Positions 22,923-32,741 of a stretch of 64,000 nucleotides of DNA are shown here, in pieces. Numbering within the stretch: the first letter of the stretch is position 1; every line of letters starts with the position of its first letter. The stretch spans positions 12,193,409-12,257,408 of the forward strand of contig OY992839.1 of assembly GCA_963921425.1 (NCBI GenBank), given 5' to 3'. The notes under the pieces are model-generated. The model was not told the origin of the DNA, made no database searches, and worked only from the letters and a program-made list of their open reading frames with translations. The stretch comes from Dryas octopetala (taxonomy: Eukaryota; Streptophyta; Magnoliopsida; Rosales; Rosaceae). Both the position numbers and the translations under genes were made by a program.

Positions 22923-24862
22923 AAGCCAGGAGCAAGCTTGATCCCAAATCCCTGAAAGGCACCTTTATCGGTTATGGCGGGGATGAATTCGGTTACCGCA
23001 TCTGGGATAACCAAAACAAGAAAGTAATCCGGAGCAGAGATGTGATCTTCAACGAAAGGGTGATGTACAAGGACAGACATGCTGCAACAGATCCTTGTGA
23101 CTCAGATCAAAGTGATCCAATGTATGTAGATCCGGATTATTCCCCAGATAGTCCCGTGAGCCCCGAGCCAGAAAAACATGTGGCGCAGAGCAGTACTCAG
23201 CAGATTGATGCATCACAACCCCCATCTCCTACTCCTGGACCTAGGAGATCTTCTCGGCCTCATGTGCCAAACAAGAAGTATATGAACTACTTGTTACTCA
23301 CTGATGGAGGAGAGCCTGAGTGCTATGATGAGGCATGTCAGGCAGGAGATGCTAGCCAGTGGGAGCTTGCAATGAAAGATGAGATGAATTCTCTCAACTC
23401 CAACAAGACTTGGGAGCTAGCTAAGTTGCCCAAGGGAAAGAAGGCCCTTCACAACAAATGGGTGTACCGGGTGAAAGAAGAGCACAATGGCTCAAAGAGG
23501 TACAAGGCCCGCCTGGTAGTCAAAGGCTTTCAGCAGAAAGAAGGTATTGACTACACCGATATTTTTGCACCAGTTGTAAAATTGACCACTATTAGGTCAG
23601 TCTTGAGTATTGTTGCTTCAGAGGGACTGCATCTTGAGCAGTTGGATGTGAAGACTGCCTTCCTTCACGGTGACCTGGAAGAGGAAATATACATGCACCA
23701 ACCCGAAGGGTTTTCTGTGAAAGGAAAAGAGAATCTCGTGTGCAAACTGAAAAGAAGCTTGTATGGTCTGAAACAAGCCCCAAGGCAATGGTACAAGAAG
23801 TTTGATGGCTTCATGCAGAGGCAAGGATACCATAGGTGCAACGCTGATCATTGTTGCTACTTTAAGAGGTACAAGTCCAGTTATATCATTCTACTACTTT
23901 ATGTTGATGACATGCTAGTAGCTAGTTCAGACATGGACGAGATTAAAAATTTGAAGCAGCAATTGTCAAAGGAATTTGACATGAAAGACTTGAGTCCAGT
24001 GAAACAGATCCTTGGCATGAGGATCACCAGAGACAATCAAAAGGGTACCTTGCAGTTGTCTCAGGCTGAATACATTAGCCGTGTCCTGAAAAGGTTCAAC
24101 ATGAGCAATGCCAAGGCAGTTAGCACACCCCTGGCCAGCCACTTCCGGTTATCTAAAGATCAGTCTCCCCAGACAGAAGAGGAGAGAAACTTCATGGCTA
24201 AGGTCCCTTACGCCTCAGCCATTGGAAGTCTTATGTATGCCATGGTCTGTACGAGACCTGACATTGGCCATGCAGTGGGAGCTGTCAGCAGATTCATGTC
24301 CAATCCAGGAAAAACTCACTGGGAAGCAGTGAAGTGGATCCTAAGGTATCTACGAGGCACTATTGACAAATGCCTATGCTTTGGGAAAAACGATTTGAAA
24401 CTTCAAGGCTATGTAGATGCAGATTTTGCAGGAGAAGTAGACCGCAGAAGAAGTACTACTGGTTATGTCTTTACAGTTGGCACTACAGCAGTTAGTTGGA
24501 TTTCGCAGATACAAAAGATTGTTGCTCTATCCACTACAGAGGCAGAGTATATAGCTGTGACAGAGGCCAGTAAGGAGATGATATGGCTACAGGGATTGTT
24601 AACAGAATTGGGATTCATACAGATAAAGAATGTTCTGCACAGTGATAGTCAGAGTGCAATACATCTAGCCAAGAATTCAGCATTTCATTCTAGGACCAAG
24701 CATATTGGACTTCGTTATCACTTCATCAGATCTCTCCTGGAGGATGGGGTGCTGACACTTGAGAAGATCCAAGGCAGCAAGAATCCAGCTGATATGTTGA
24801 CAAAAACTGTTACCATTGAGAAACTGAAGCTGTGCTCAGCTTCAGTTGGTCTTCTAGCCTGA
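22890..24862 (+). CDS. Copia reverse transcriptase and RNase H
   Basis: The frame resumes right after the duplication (IGCVAYAHISDQARSKLD) with no ATG of its own, so it can be made only as part of an uninterrupted polyprotein. Reverse transcriptase has NKWVYRVK, KARLVVKGF, QLDVKTAFLHGDL, SLYGLKQAPRQWYKKF and the catalytic YVDDMLVA near residue 339 of this part. RNase H has DADFAGEVDRRRSTTGY near 511 and ends at LTEL...RTKHIGLRYHF...ADMLTK. The domains are intact. Confidence 0.9.
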
Positions 24863-24918
24863 AGATAGATTTGAGCACACCACTCATCACTAATCACTCA
24901 TGAAGTGACTTCGTCTCC

Positions 24919-24929
24919 AAGTGGGAGAT
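24919..24929 (+). other. Copia polypurine tract
   Basis: AAGTGGGAGAT directly precedes the 3' LTR, the form typical of Tnt1-like elements. Confidence 0.8.
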
Positions 24930-25329
24930 TGTTATTGATGTGGAGACAAAGCTATATGGCAGAGTTGGAATTGTTGAAATTCCTAACCATTCCTAGTAGT
25001 AGGCCGGTGCATGCTTTCAACCCAATATTAAATGTGATGGACAGTTGTGGTTGGAGCCTTGACCAAATAGCCTCCTCCCATGCTTATATAAAGAAGCCTT
25101 GATGAAGACCATGTATGTAACTCAGTGCGGAGAGTAGAGAGTGTTGAGAGCTGAGAGTTGAGTGTGCAGAGAGAGCCACTCCTCTTCTTTGTAAATCTTT
25201 CTCAGATAGTGAAAGTGTGTGCTCAAAGTGGATGTAGGCAGTTTAGCCGAACCACTATAAATCTCTGTGTCTATTTTGTGTGTGTGATTGTGTTTGCAGT
25301 GTGAGTTTAACAGCCATATATTCCTAACA
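24930..25329 (+). repeat. Copia 3' LTR
   Basis: 400 bp, matching 10148-10547 except at two positions (24954, 25108). It is followed by the duplicated AAAAG at 25330-25334. Confidence 0.93.
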
Positions 25330-25334
25330 AAAAG

Positions 25335-25505
25335 TAACCATATATGTGTCATGAACATGATTTGTTATGAATGGAATATGTGATTGAGTTGACGAATTAT
25401 ATCACGTTGACACAAAATGAAAGTTTATATGTTCTAATACACACAAAATTTCATATCCTAAAATGACACAAGACCCAAAGGTCTAAGTCATTTTAATAAA
25501 CTTTA
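25335..25505. repeat. Right half of the foldback split by the copia insertion
   Basis: Reverse-complement partner of 9951-10147 (see CACAAAATGAAAGTTTATAT near 25408-25430). Confidence 0.65.
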
Positions 25506-25559
25506 TCCTATTTTCTTATTTTATTTTAATAAGAGAAAAAGCAAAAAAAAAAAAACAAA

Positions 25560-25702
25560 AAAAGGCAAATCTAATAAATAAGCAACCCTAAACAGTCTGC
25601 CCAACCCAAGTCGTCTCATACCACAATTACTAGCTAGCACTTCTAGAGTATGCATCGACACTATTACTGCTGCCATACTATAACAAAAACTTCCACCTTC
25701 AT
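25560..25702 (-). pseudogene. Phytocyanin relic B (exon 1 only)
   Basis: On the minus strand from 25702 the sequence follows exon 1 of genes A, C and D: ATGAAGGTGGAAGTTTTTG for the signal peptide, CTAGAAGTGCTAG for the cleavage area, GACTTGGGTTGGG for the ELGW core and CTGTTTAGGGTTGC for CLGLP. It has a stop at codon 13, lacks the APPPD codons and has lost the splice donor. No matching exon 2 is seen on either side of the copia element. It is a dead member of the same tandem family. Confidence 0.65.
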
Positions 25703-26700
25703 TAATATTACTATTTACTTTTTTATAATGGTTTTTAAATGTTTCCACACAATGTTGGGCTAGTGAGCATACGTGTGAGTGGACGGATTCATAAGTTACG
25801 AACCCGTTGGATTGGTGTTAGAGTACTCTAGCGGACGGTGTGATTAAACCAGTTAGTGTAACGGGTCATCTTAGCTTGTGGGTTAAGGTATCGGAATTAT
25901 TTTCTATATTGATTTTATGTCAAATTTCCCTTGTGGTCCCATAGTTTGGATCAAGTTTTATTTTGGTCCTTGTAATTTTAATTTTAATTTTTTTAATTTT
26001 GGTCCTTCATTTTACAAATTATAGCAATTTAGAAACAAGTAACATTTCGTTTATTAAATCGCAAATTCTTTGCTCTTTTGATCATGTAATTTATAAATCA
26101 TTTACAATTTTGGTCATATCATTTACAAACAGTTAGCGATTTAATGATAATTTAACGAATTAAGGGATAAAAATGTTAACATGTCCTTCAATTGCAATGA
26201 TCTATAAAGTACGTATTAAGATCAAAATAAGAACTGTTAAAACTATAGAGACTAAAATACCCAAACTACAAATACCAAAAGTAAAGTTTAGCCTAAATTT
26301 TAATATTTTTCCATCTTAATTTATTAATTAAAAATGTCTAAGCTTGGAGGCCATAGGCCGATAGACTAAAGGTATGCGCGCTGTCAATAATGTCAACGAC
26401 TTTTAATAAGCGCCACAATATTGAAAGCATTCTTTTATTTTTTTATAGATGAAATATTGAAAGCATTCTTGCCTGTAGTATAGATGGTTAAGATATTTAT
26501 TTCAAGCACTTTATCCCACATTGGTACATCTTATCCACCTTCACCTAATCTAGATCCTCATCTTTATTTAAATTTCTTTTTTATGTGTAGTCGAAAAGGC
26601 CCATAATGCCCACCTCATTTCCTTTATTATAAATCAAATGGCAGCTGAAAATCATGTTATTAGAATCCACTTTTTTTTTTTTTTTTTTTTCAAAGAATGC
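25703..26700. other. Spacer with a weak foldback
   Basis: No gene. From about 25920 to 26290 diverged inverted arms are seen (GTGGTCCCATAGTTTGG against CCAAACTACAAATACCA), with TTTGGTCCTT motifs, probably an old MITE. Confidence 0.35.
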
Positions 26701-27119
26701 AGAGGCCGTTAAAAGCTTCTTTTTTGGTAGTTCGCCATATCGACCAAAATGGCTAATTTTTGTCCTCCAATGCAGTGCTCACGATTGGTACTGATAAAGT
26801 AATGCATGCCAGGTCTACTGAATTGATAGAAATGTCGCGCATACCACACATTATATGGATTGTTCATGCTACATTTTTCGTAATCCTCTTTGTTGACTTC
26901 AGCCACGTCAGTGTTTCCATTTCTATTGTAGAAATCTATTTAAAAAAATCATTATAAAAAATTAATTAGCTGAAACCCAATGGGCTAGGCCAAACTTCGA
27001 ATTGTGTAAATATTAATGACAATTAATTAAAAATAGGCTTAAACCCCAACTATAATTTATTTTTTTGGTAAAAAATCTATAGAAAATTATGATTAAATAC
27101 CAAATATCAATAGTTTTTC

Positions 27120-27480
27120 AGCAAAGCAACAAACTAGACACTAATTTTTTTTAGTTTAGGTACTAATCTAGAGCAAGACATTTTGGATTATAGGTCACAA
27201 ATCCGTTTGCTATATAGTTGTGATTATCGAACTATCACAGTTGTGACTATTCAAATTCATAAAAATTTAAATTTATATGAGTTTAATGTTTTTGATTTAG
27301 GATTGGGGAATGAAACCTATAATTCAGAAACTAAATATTAAAGTTTAAGTCTTGCAAACATTAAAAAAAACAACAAATCAATAAAAAAATTATGACTGTT
27401 AGACAGTCACAGCTCAGTGTAACCATATTTTTTAAAATTGGTACCTAAACTAAAATTTAGTGTCTAAAGTGAAATAACAT
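27120..27480. repeat. Foldback in the intron of gene C
   Basis: AGACACTAA...TTTTTAGTTTAGGTAC at about 27135-27165 pairs with GTACCTAAACTAAAA near 27442-27460 and TTTAGTGTCTAAAG next to it. Similar GTACCTAAA motifs occur in the MITE at 3375-3816. Confidence 0.5.
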
Positions 27481-27539
27481 AAACGTTTTAGTAGTTAAAA
27501 TGAAAAAAATTACAATTTAGTACCTAAAGTCAACGGACC

Positions 27540-28734
27540 TAAAAATCTATAATTGATTAATTAAATAATTACATATATAGGTATAGTTTTAATGGTATGC
27601 AAATAAGTTGAAGATACAATTTAAAATATATATGAGTAACCCGAATGAAATAATTAAGTAAAAAATAAAAGAAAGAATTACACTTACCACTACCAACGTT
27701 CAGTATAAATGGGTAGGTTTTTCAATTACAATATGTATTATAGTTATTATAGTTGTGTGAAAAACCCTAGCCGCTAGAGAGGAAAAAATGTTCTAAATTT
27801 TCGTCTACAATAGTCTTCGTATCCGAGGCTTTCGTACGCTAGTGATTTGACTTTCTTAGTTTGAAGAGTCTTTTTCTTTTAGAGAGAGTTTGTCTCTTTC
27901 TTGATTCTAAAGAGGATTTGTCTAGGGTTTCATCATAAACTATAGCTTTTTTTTCTTGGTTTAAGTGTCGTCATGCCTCTTGCAATGGATGTGGTCATGC
28001 ATTTTTCTAAGCCTGCATGGTATTAATTCCTTTACCTTGAAATGAGAAGGAAGAGAAAGGTTCCAGCTATGGAGGAGATAATTAAGGTTCTAGCCGGAGT
28101 AGATTGACAAGAAGCCTCTTGTGGTTTTGCCTATTGATCAATCAAGAATGACTGATGTTCGATCAATTGGGAGACTACGCTATTGATTGGGGATTAATTA
28201 AGAGGTTTCATATTTTGGGTTTTTTAGCAGTCAAATAGGGCGTGCAACTTGTTGTAGATTTGGGTTTTTTTTTTTTTTTTCTTTTCGTGGAGTTAGACTC
28301 TCTTCAAGTGTGCTTTATGGTTAATTATCTGGCAGAAGAGATCAGGTCATTGTTAGCTCTAACCAATGTCTAGAATTTTTGTTATCAACCGAAAGAGCGT
28401 AATAGGATTGCTCACTAAAGGGGCTAAGCGGTCAGCTTTGTAGAACACACCTAGTAATTTTAAAACGTGGGTCGGTTTAACATCTTTATAAAATTATGTG
28501 GACCTTAATTTTTAACACTAAACACATTAGGTGGATTATATTTTATCAAGGCAAGCTTCAAAGTTGACTAATTAATCAATCTATTACTGTTAAAATTAAG
28601 TATAAACATGTTGTTTCTTTATTAATGAACGTAGGTTTCATTCAGTTTAGTGATATTGATTTAACTGTTATTTCGTTACATTATGATTTATAAGGGTTTA
28701 GGGCTCAAGTTGAAATTTTTGGCTTAATTAAATC
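27540..28734. other. Intron C interior, unidentified
   Basis: From about 27765 (AAAAACCCTAGCCGCTAG) to 28480 the base composition is less AT-rich than its surroundings and a long T-run lies at 28267-28280. The opening resembles the start of plant LINE leaders, but no reverse transcriptase or endonuclease motif is visible and the frames are closed. Confidence 0.25.
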
Positions 28735-29220
28735 ATGGAGGTGATGAAACCTTAAACTCTAAACCTTAAACAAAATCCAAATTAAGACCAAACAAAAACC
28801 AAAATAAAGGAGTGACATTGAGGTCAATAGGTCATTGTTAATTAGTTATAGTGGGATTAATTTATTAGGTTTTATGGCTTGCGTTTTGAAATTTTTTCCT
28901 TAAATCCTCGAGACTAGCAATTGTGGGGTAGTCTAATTGGAAGAGTCGTTGAATTACTCCCTCTGCATCCATATTAGTTCTCCTTTCCCCCTAATCCCAA
29001 AAAAAAAAACTTCCCGGAGACTAAACCCTAAACCTTAAACAAAATCCAAAGACCAAATTAAGAAGAAATAAATTAAAGGAGTGACATTATGGTAACTTTC
29101 ATTTAGTCATAGTGAAATTTATTAGAGTTTATATTTTGTCTTAAGAGTGGACCTAAGCTCTAAACTAAATCCAACCCAAGAAAAACAAACAAATTAAATA
29201 ACATTGAAGTAATTGTCTGT
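28735..29220. repeat. Degenerate tandem duplication in intron C
   Basis: ACCTTAAACAAAATCCAAA followed by GGAGTGACATT and ATAGTG occurs at about 28755-28890 and again at about 29033-29135; a weaker third piece (CTAAATCCAA...TAACATTGAAGTAA) lies near 29160-29215. The two better copies are about 280 bp apart. Confidence 0.45.
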
Positions 29221-29477
29221 AGCTCATCTGTAGCTCATCTGCGATGGGTTTTATATATTGTGCTTTAGGGTATACTACTATAGATATGGTTTAATGCTTA
29301 GAATTTAGGGTTTGAGAGAGTTGGGGTATAGGTCTTTAGCCCTAAACCCTAGGGATTAAATCTGATATCTTTGGATGAACAAGTTTAAAAGTGCTACACA
29401 ATTTCAACATGACAGAATTTTAAAAGATGAGATTTAAATTCATTGAACTTGTAAATTTTAAACATGATGAAATTTAA

Positions 29478-29645
29478 ATATGATGCGGGTGGTGGTGGTG
29501 GCGGCAGTGGTGCTGTTGGTGATGGTAGCAAGCAGTGATAGCGGCGTAGGCAAGGATAGTGGAGGCGGTGTTGGAGTGTGGAGGTAGTGATAGTGGTGGT
29601 GGTAGTGGTAATGGGATGGTGGTGGTGATGGCAGTGGTGGGTGGT
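29478..29645. repeat. GGT/GGC-rich simple repeat
   Basis: An imperfect triplet run with units such as GGTGGTGGTGGCGGCAGTGG and GATGGTAGCAAG, in the intron of gene C. The small open frames across it are low-complexity artefacts. Confidence 0.6.
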
Positions 29646-30374
29646 GTTTTTTCATTGAAATCTTATTCTCTTAGAATTTGGGAATTAACACCTATTTTGG
29701 TTGAATTTAAAGTTGAAATTTATAACTTTCAAACTCCATAATTTTAAGATTAGTTTGTTAATGATATCAAACAGGAAAATTATATATAGGACCTATTATA
29801 GTTTTATTATGTTGCTGGAGTTGACTATTTTATATAGGACCTTAATTAAGTGAAAAATGGCTCCTTACTCGTTTATATTTTGACTATGTCTATTTTTTTT
29901 AGTCAATAATTATCTTCCATAAAATTTGAACTCAATATATACCTTATCCCACAAAATAGAAATTGTATATCATTCACTAGACCAAATGATTGTTAACTAT
30001 GTATATAACTACTTACCGAATGTTAATTCCCTCAATATTAATTAGCAAAAGAAAATTCAAATATTTCTAGAATACTTTTAATAAAGTTGAAGATTAATAA
30101 AACCAAAGCAAATGTTATTGGACCACTCATTCCTTTTTTCTTTATTAATTTGCTAGTAACTATATAAATATACGGTATATACCTAGAATGTCCCCAACAA
30201 AAAATTTATATTCGGCTGCCCAAAACTGATAAATGGGCAATCCTAAACAGTCCACAGGTGGAGCCCAACCCAATTCTTCTCCCACCACAAACACTCCCCC
30301 TGCTTCTAGCGTAGGGGGGCATCAATACTATTATTGCCAGTACTATAACAAAAACTTTCATTAAATTTTCGTAG

Positions 30375-30645
30375 TTAATTAGTTTAAAAGTGCATTTGCA
30401 AAATTTATAGGAAGAACTTCTATAGTTTACTCTTTATAAAATAGGTATATTTTGCACCTAGTGTTTAAAAGAGGCCATTCTTCTACTCCATAAGGTATTA
30501 TAAAGTTTTCCGTAATTCTTCAAGGGCCATTTAAAATATAACATATACAAAATTATTAAGTGTTATAAATATTTAACTTTCTATGTTCTTTTTTTCCTTA
30601 ATAAAAAAAAAAAGAAACTAATTAATCATGATAGTATCTAACTTA
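30375..30645 (-). promoter_or_regulatory. Upstream block of gene C
   Basis: Sits just upstream of the C start. It is nearly repeated at 31212-31480 and upstream of gene D (49845-50095); shared landmarks are TTTAAAAGAGGCCATTCTTC and TTAATCATGAT. It is likely the family promoter region. Confidence 0.4.
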
Positions 30646-31211
30646 ATTTCATTATTTTTATGTGGTCGATTTCAAATAAATCAATAAAACTTTTCACAAT
30701 TACATATTAATCAATACACTTTTTCATAATTTTGTTTTAGTCACTATTGACCAAAATGAAAATAAATAAATTACAATAGATTAATAAACATACAATATTA
30801 TTTAGATTTAGATTTGTATTAGGTTTGTATTTGACTGTTACACAACAAAACGGCTTAGAGTTTAGCTCTCGAGTTTTGGACTTTGTCTAACCCCTAATTC
30901 TAAACCCTAACTCATTTATATACAATGCACCCCATTTGTATACCCTAAATCTCATTTTTATACCCTAAATTAAATCAAGGGCAACATCATAATTTACGCT
31001 CATTAGTAATGAAAAAAAAAAAAATGGGCAAATTGGTATTTTTTAATGCACCAAAATACATGACATCATTAAGTGGATTGAGCTTAGTGACTAAAGTGTG
31101 ATATAATTTCAAAACTCATTGACTTTTATGAGAAAAGAAAATTTACATCGACCATTATGTAATATTGAAATATTTTATCAATTTAAATGTCATTTATTAT
31201 TTTTTCTAAAT

Positions 31212-31480
31212 TTAATTAGTTTAAAAGTGCATTTGCAAAATTTATCCGGAGACCTTCTATAGTTCACGTTTTATAAATTGGTATATTTTGCATCTAGTGT
31301 TTAAAAGAGGCCATTCTTCTACTCCAAAAGTATCATAAGGTTTTTAGTACTTCTTCAAGGGTCATTTAAAATATAACATATATAAAGTATTAACTGTTAC
31401 AGATATTTAATTTTCTATGTTATTTTTTTCTTAAAAAAAAAAAGAAGCTAATTAATCATGATGTTATTTAAGTTGCCCTT
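31212..31480 (-). repeat. Orphan second copy of the phytocyanin upstream block
   Basis: About 837 bp from the copy at 30375, with the same order of landmarks (AAAAGTGCATTTGC, TTTAAAAGAGGCCATTC, AATCATGAT), but no exon 1 is attached on its downstream side. It may be what is left of another deleted gene copy. Confidence 0.55.
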
Positions 31481-32740
31481 TCTCCCCGTCCAAAAGCAAT
31501 CAAGTCCATGAGCATATGAGTTTAAATAATCTATATTTTTAAAACTAAAGTAATGAGCAAAGGAAAATTATTAAAATATATAATAAATAAGGTTATTGTT
31601 AAGGAATATTTTTTCTTCGATTTAAGTTTTGTAGACCCTTTGGCCTTTGGAATATGAGACAGGTGGAATAATAATTGTGAATGCTCCACTGCTCCAGAGC
31701 CTCCAGTGGGGGAGGAGTGAAAATAGAGGAGTTTCTGACCTCCATATTTTTATTAAGGACCCAATAATTTGAAATTTTATACCTTTGTTGTTATCTCGAA
31801 GAGGAAAAATTATTGGGTAGAACCGATATATCACCACGTTGTATAACCAATTCAACGTATAAGAATATTGTTGAATATCATGTTTATATTTTTAGATCTT
31901 TAAAATGGTACTAATTTTTATTATTTTTAAATATTTTTAAATTATTACCCAATTTGATAGCATTAAGAAATTTGGAAACAAAAGCTTAATTTGGACAAAG
32001 ATTTGTATAAAGATAATGGGTGTGAAGAAAAACAAACGTTGAAACAACTATATATGGGAGTTTAGGTGAACTAGCCGTTGCAAATAAAACCAAAATCTTT
32101 AGAAATTTTTAATTTTTAATTTTTTTTTTGACATTGAGTAGTCCCTATAATATGATGAGAGTCAAAAAGAGAGCCAACCATATGACTAGCAATCGGAGTA
32201 GGGAGGGAAAAGTCTACCAGTGAGGTACCACTTGACTTGAGCTCTGTGAACTGGTATGAACAACAGGAAGAGCTCAACTTAAAGCTTCTTGGTGGCTAAA
32301 GAAGAAGCCGTTTTACTTGATGTTAGTTTCTATCACATCAAGCATTTGGAAGTCGTACCCCTTTTATAGTTCAAGGGGTAAATGTTAAAAAAATAAAAGA
32401 AAAATTAAAATACACTATGTTTGGTTGGGATTCAGTGATAAATACTAAAATACACATCCAAGCAAAATAGCTGAGAGACACTTAGCTCCATTATGACAAT
32501 ATATCCCACCAGTAGCACATGCATTCTTACAATTGAAATGAAAATTCATTTCGTTAAGTAATTGTAGTGGGAAAAACACAAGTTGAAGTACAACAAAAAT
32601 ATATATGTAGTAAAACAAACAATACATGAACTATTCACAAAACTGCCAAACAAAGAGGGCCCACTCCGATCTAATTTCATCAATCTCTGCCACAGTGTAG
32701 GCATCTCTTTCTTCAAACTACAAAAATGGCACATAAGACA
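31481..32740. other. Spacer
   Basis: No gene seen. A stretch near 31800-31895 (AAATTATTGGGTAGAACCGA...) resembles one near 49310-49400, again pointing to duplication of the neighbourhood of C and D. Confidence 0.35.
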
Positions 32741-32741
32741 A

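Larger units (their letters stand above)
10148..25329 (+). mobile_element. Tork/Tnt1-like Ty1-copia retrotransposon, interrupted by a Ty3-gypsy element
   Basis: Two 400-bp LTRs (10148-10547 and 24930-25329) start TGTTATTG and end CCTAACA, flanked by a perfect 5-bp duplication AAAAG (10143-10147 and 25330-25334). A tRNA-iMet primer site follows the 5' LTR and a polypurine tract precedes the 3' LTR. Without the inserted gypsy element the copia element is about 5.4 kb, normal for the clade. It encodes gag, protease, integrase, RT and RNase H in the copia order. It is dead twice over: the gypsy element sits in its leader and a small duplication breaks its frame at 22887. The LTRs differ at two positions by my count (10172/24954 and 10326/25108). 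Confidence 0.95.
26709..30361 (-). pseudogene. Early-nodulin-like phytocyanin C, exon 1 frameshifted
   Basis: Same family as A and D. Exon 1 is 30361-30183 (donor CTAG|GTATAT) and exon 2 is 26935-26709 (acceptor AAATAG), separated by a 3247-bp intron. Exon 2 is fully open and reads VAEVNKEDYEKC through YFISTNREHCIGGQKL, with a longer tail than A or D. In exon 1 the signal peptide and the ELGWAPP core are in different registers: a run of six Cs near 30315-30320 (minus) has one base more than the family frame allows. Either this copy is a young pseudogene or the run is an assembly error. As in A and D, the His and Cys copper ligands are replaced (TDV and FIS). Everything but this one base looks functional. 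Confidence 0.7.

Noticed and set aside
28923..29008. tRNA-like A box (TAGTCTAATTGG) followed by an A-run, a possible SINE
   Set aside because: No B box at the right distance and only a 7-base flanking match; too weak.
28750..29350. CCCTAAA-type motifs suggesting telomeric repeats
   Set aside because: Only isolated units (CTAAACCCTAAACC), no tandem array; typical of AT-rich plant spacer.
29458..29741. Small frames over the GGT-rich repeat on both strands
   Set aside because: Low-complexity artefacts within the intron of gene C.
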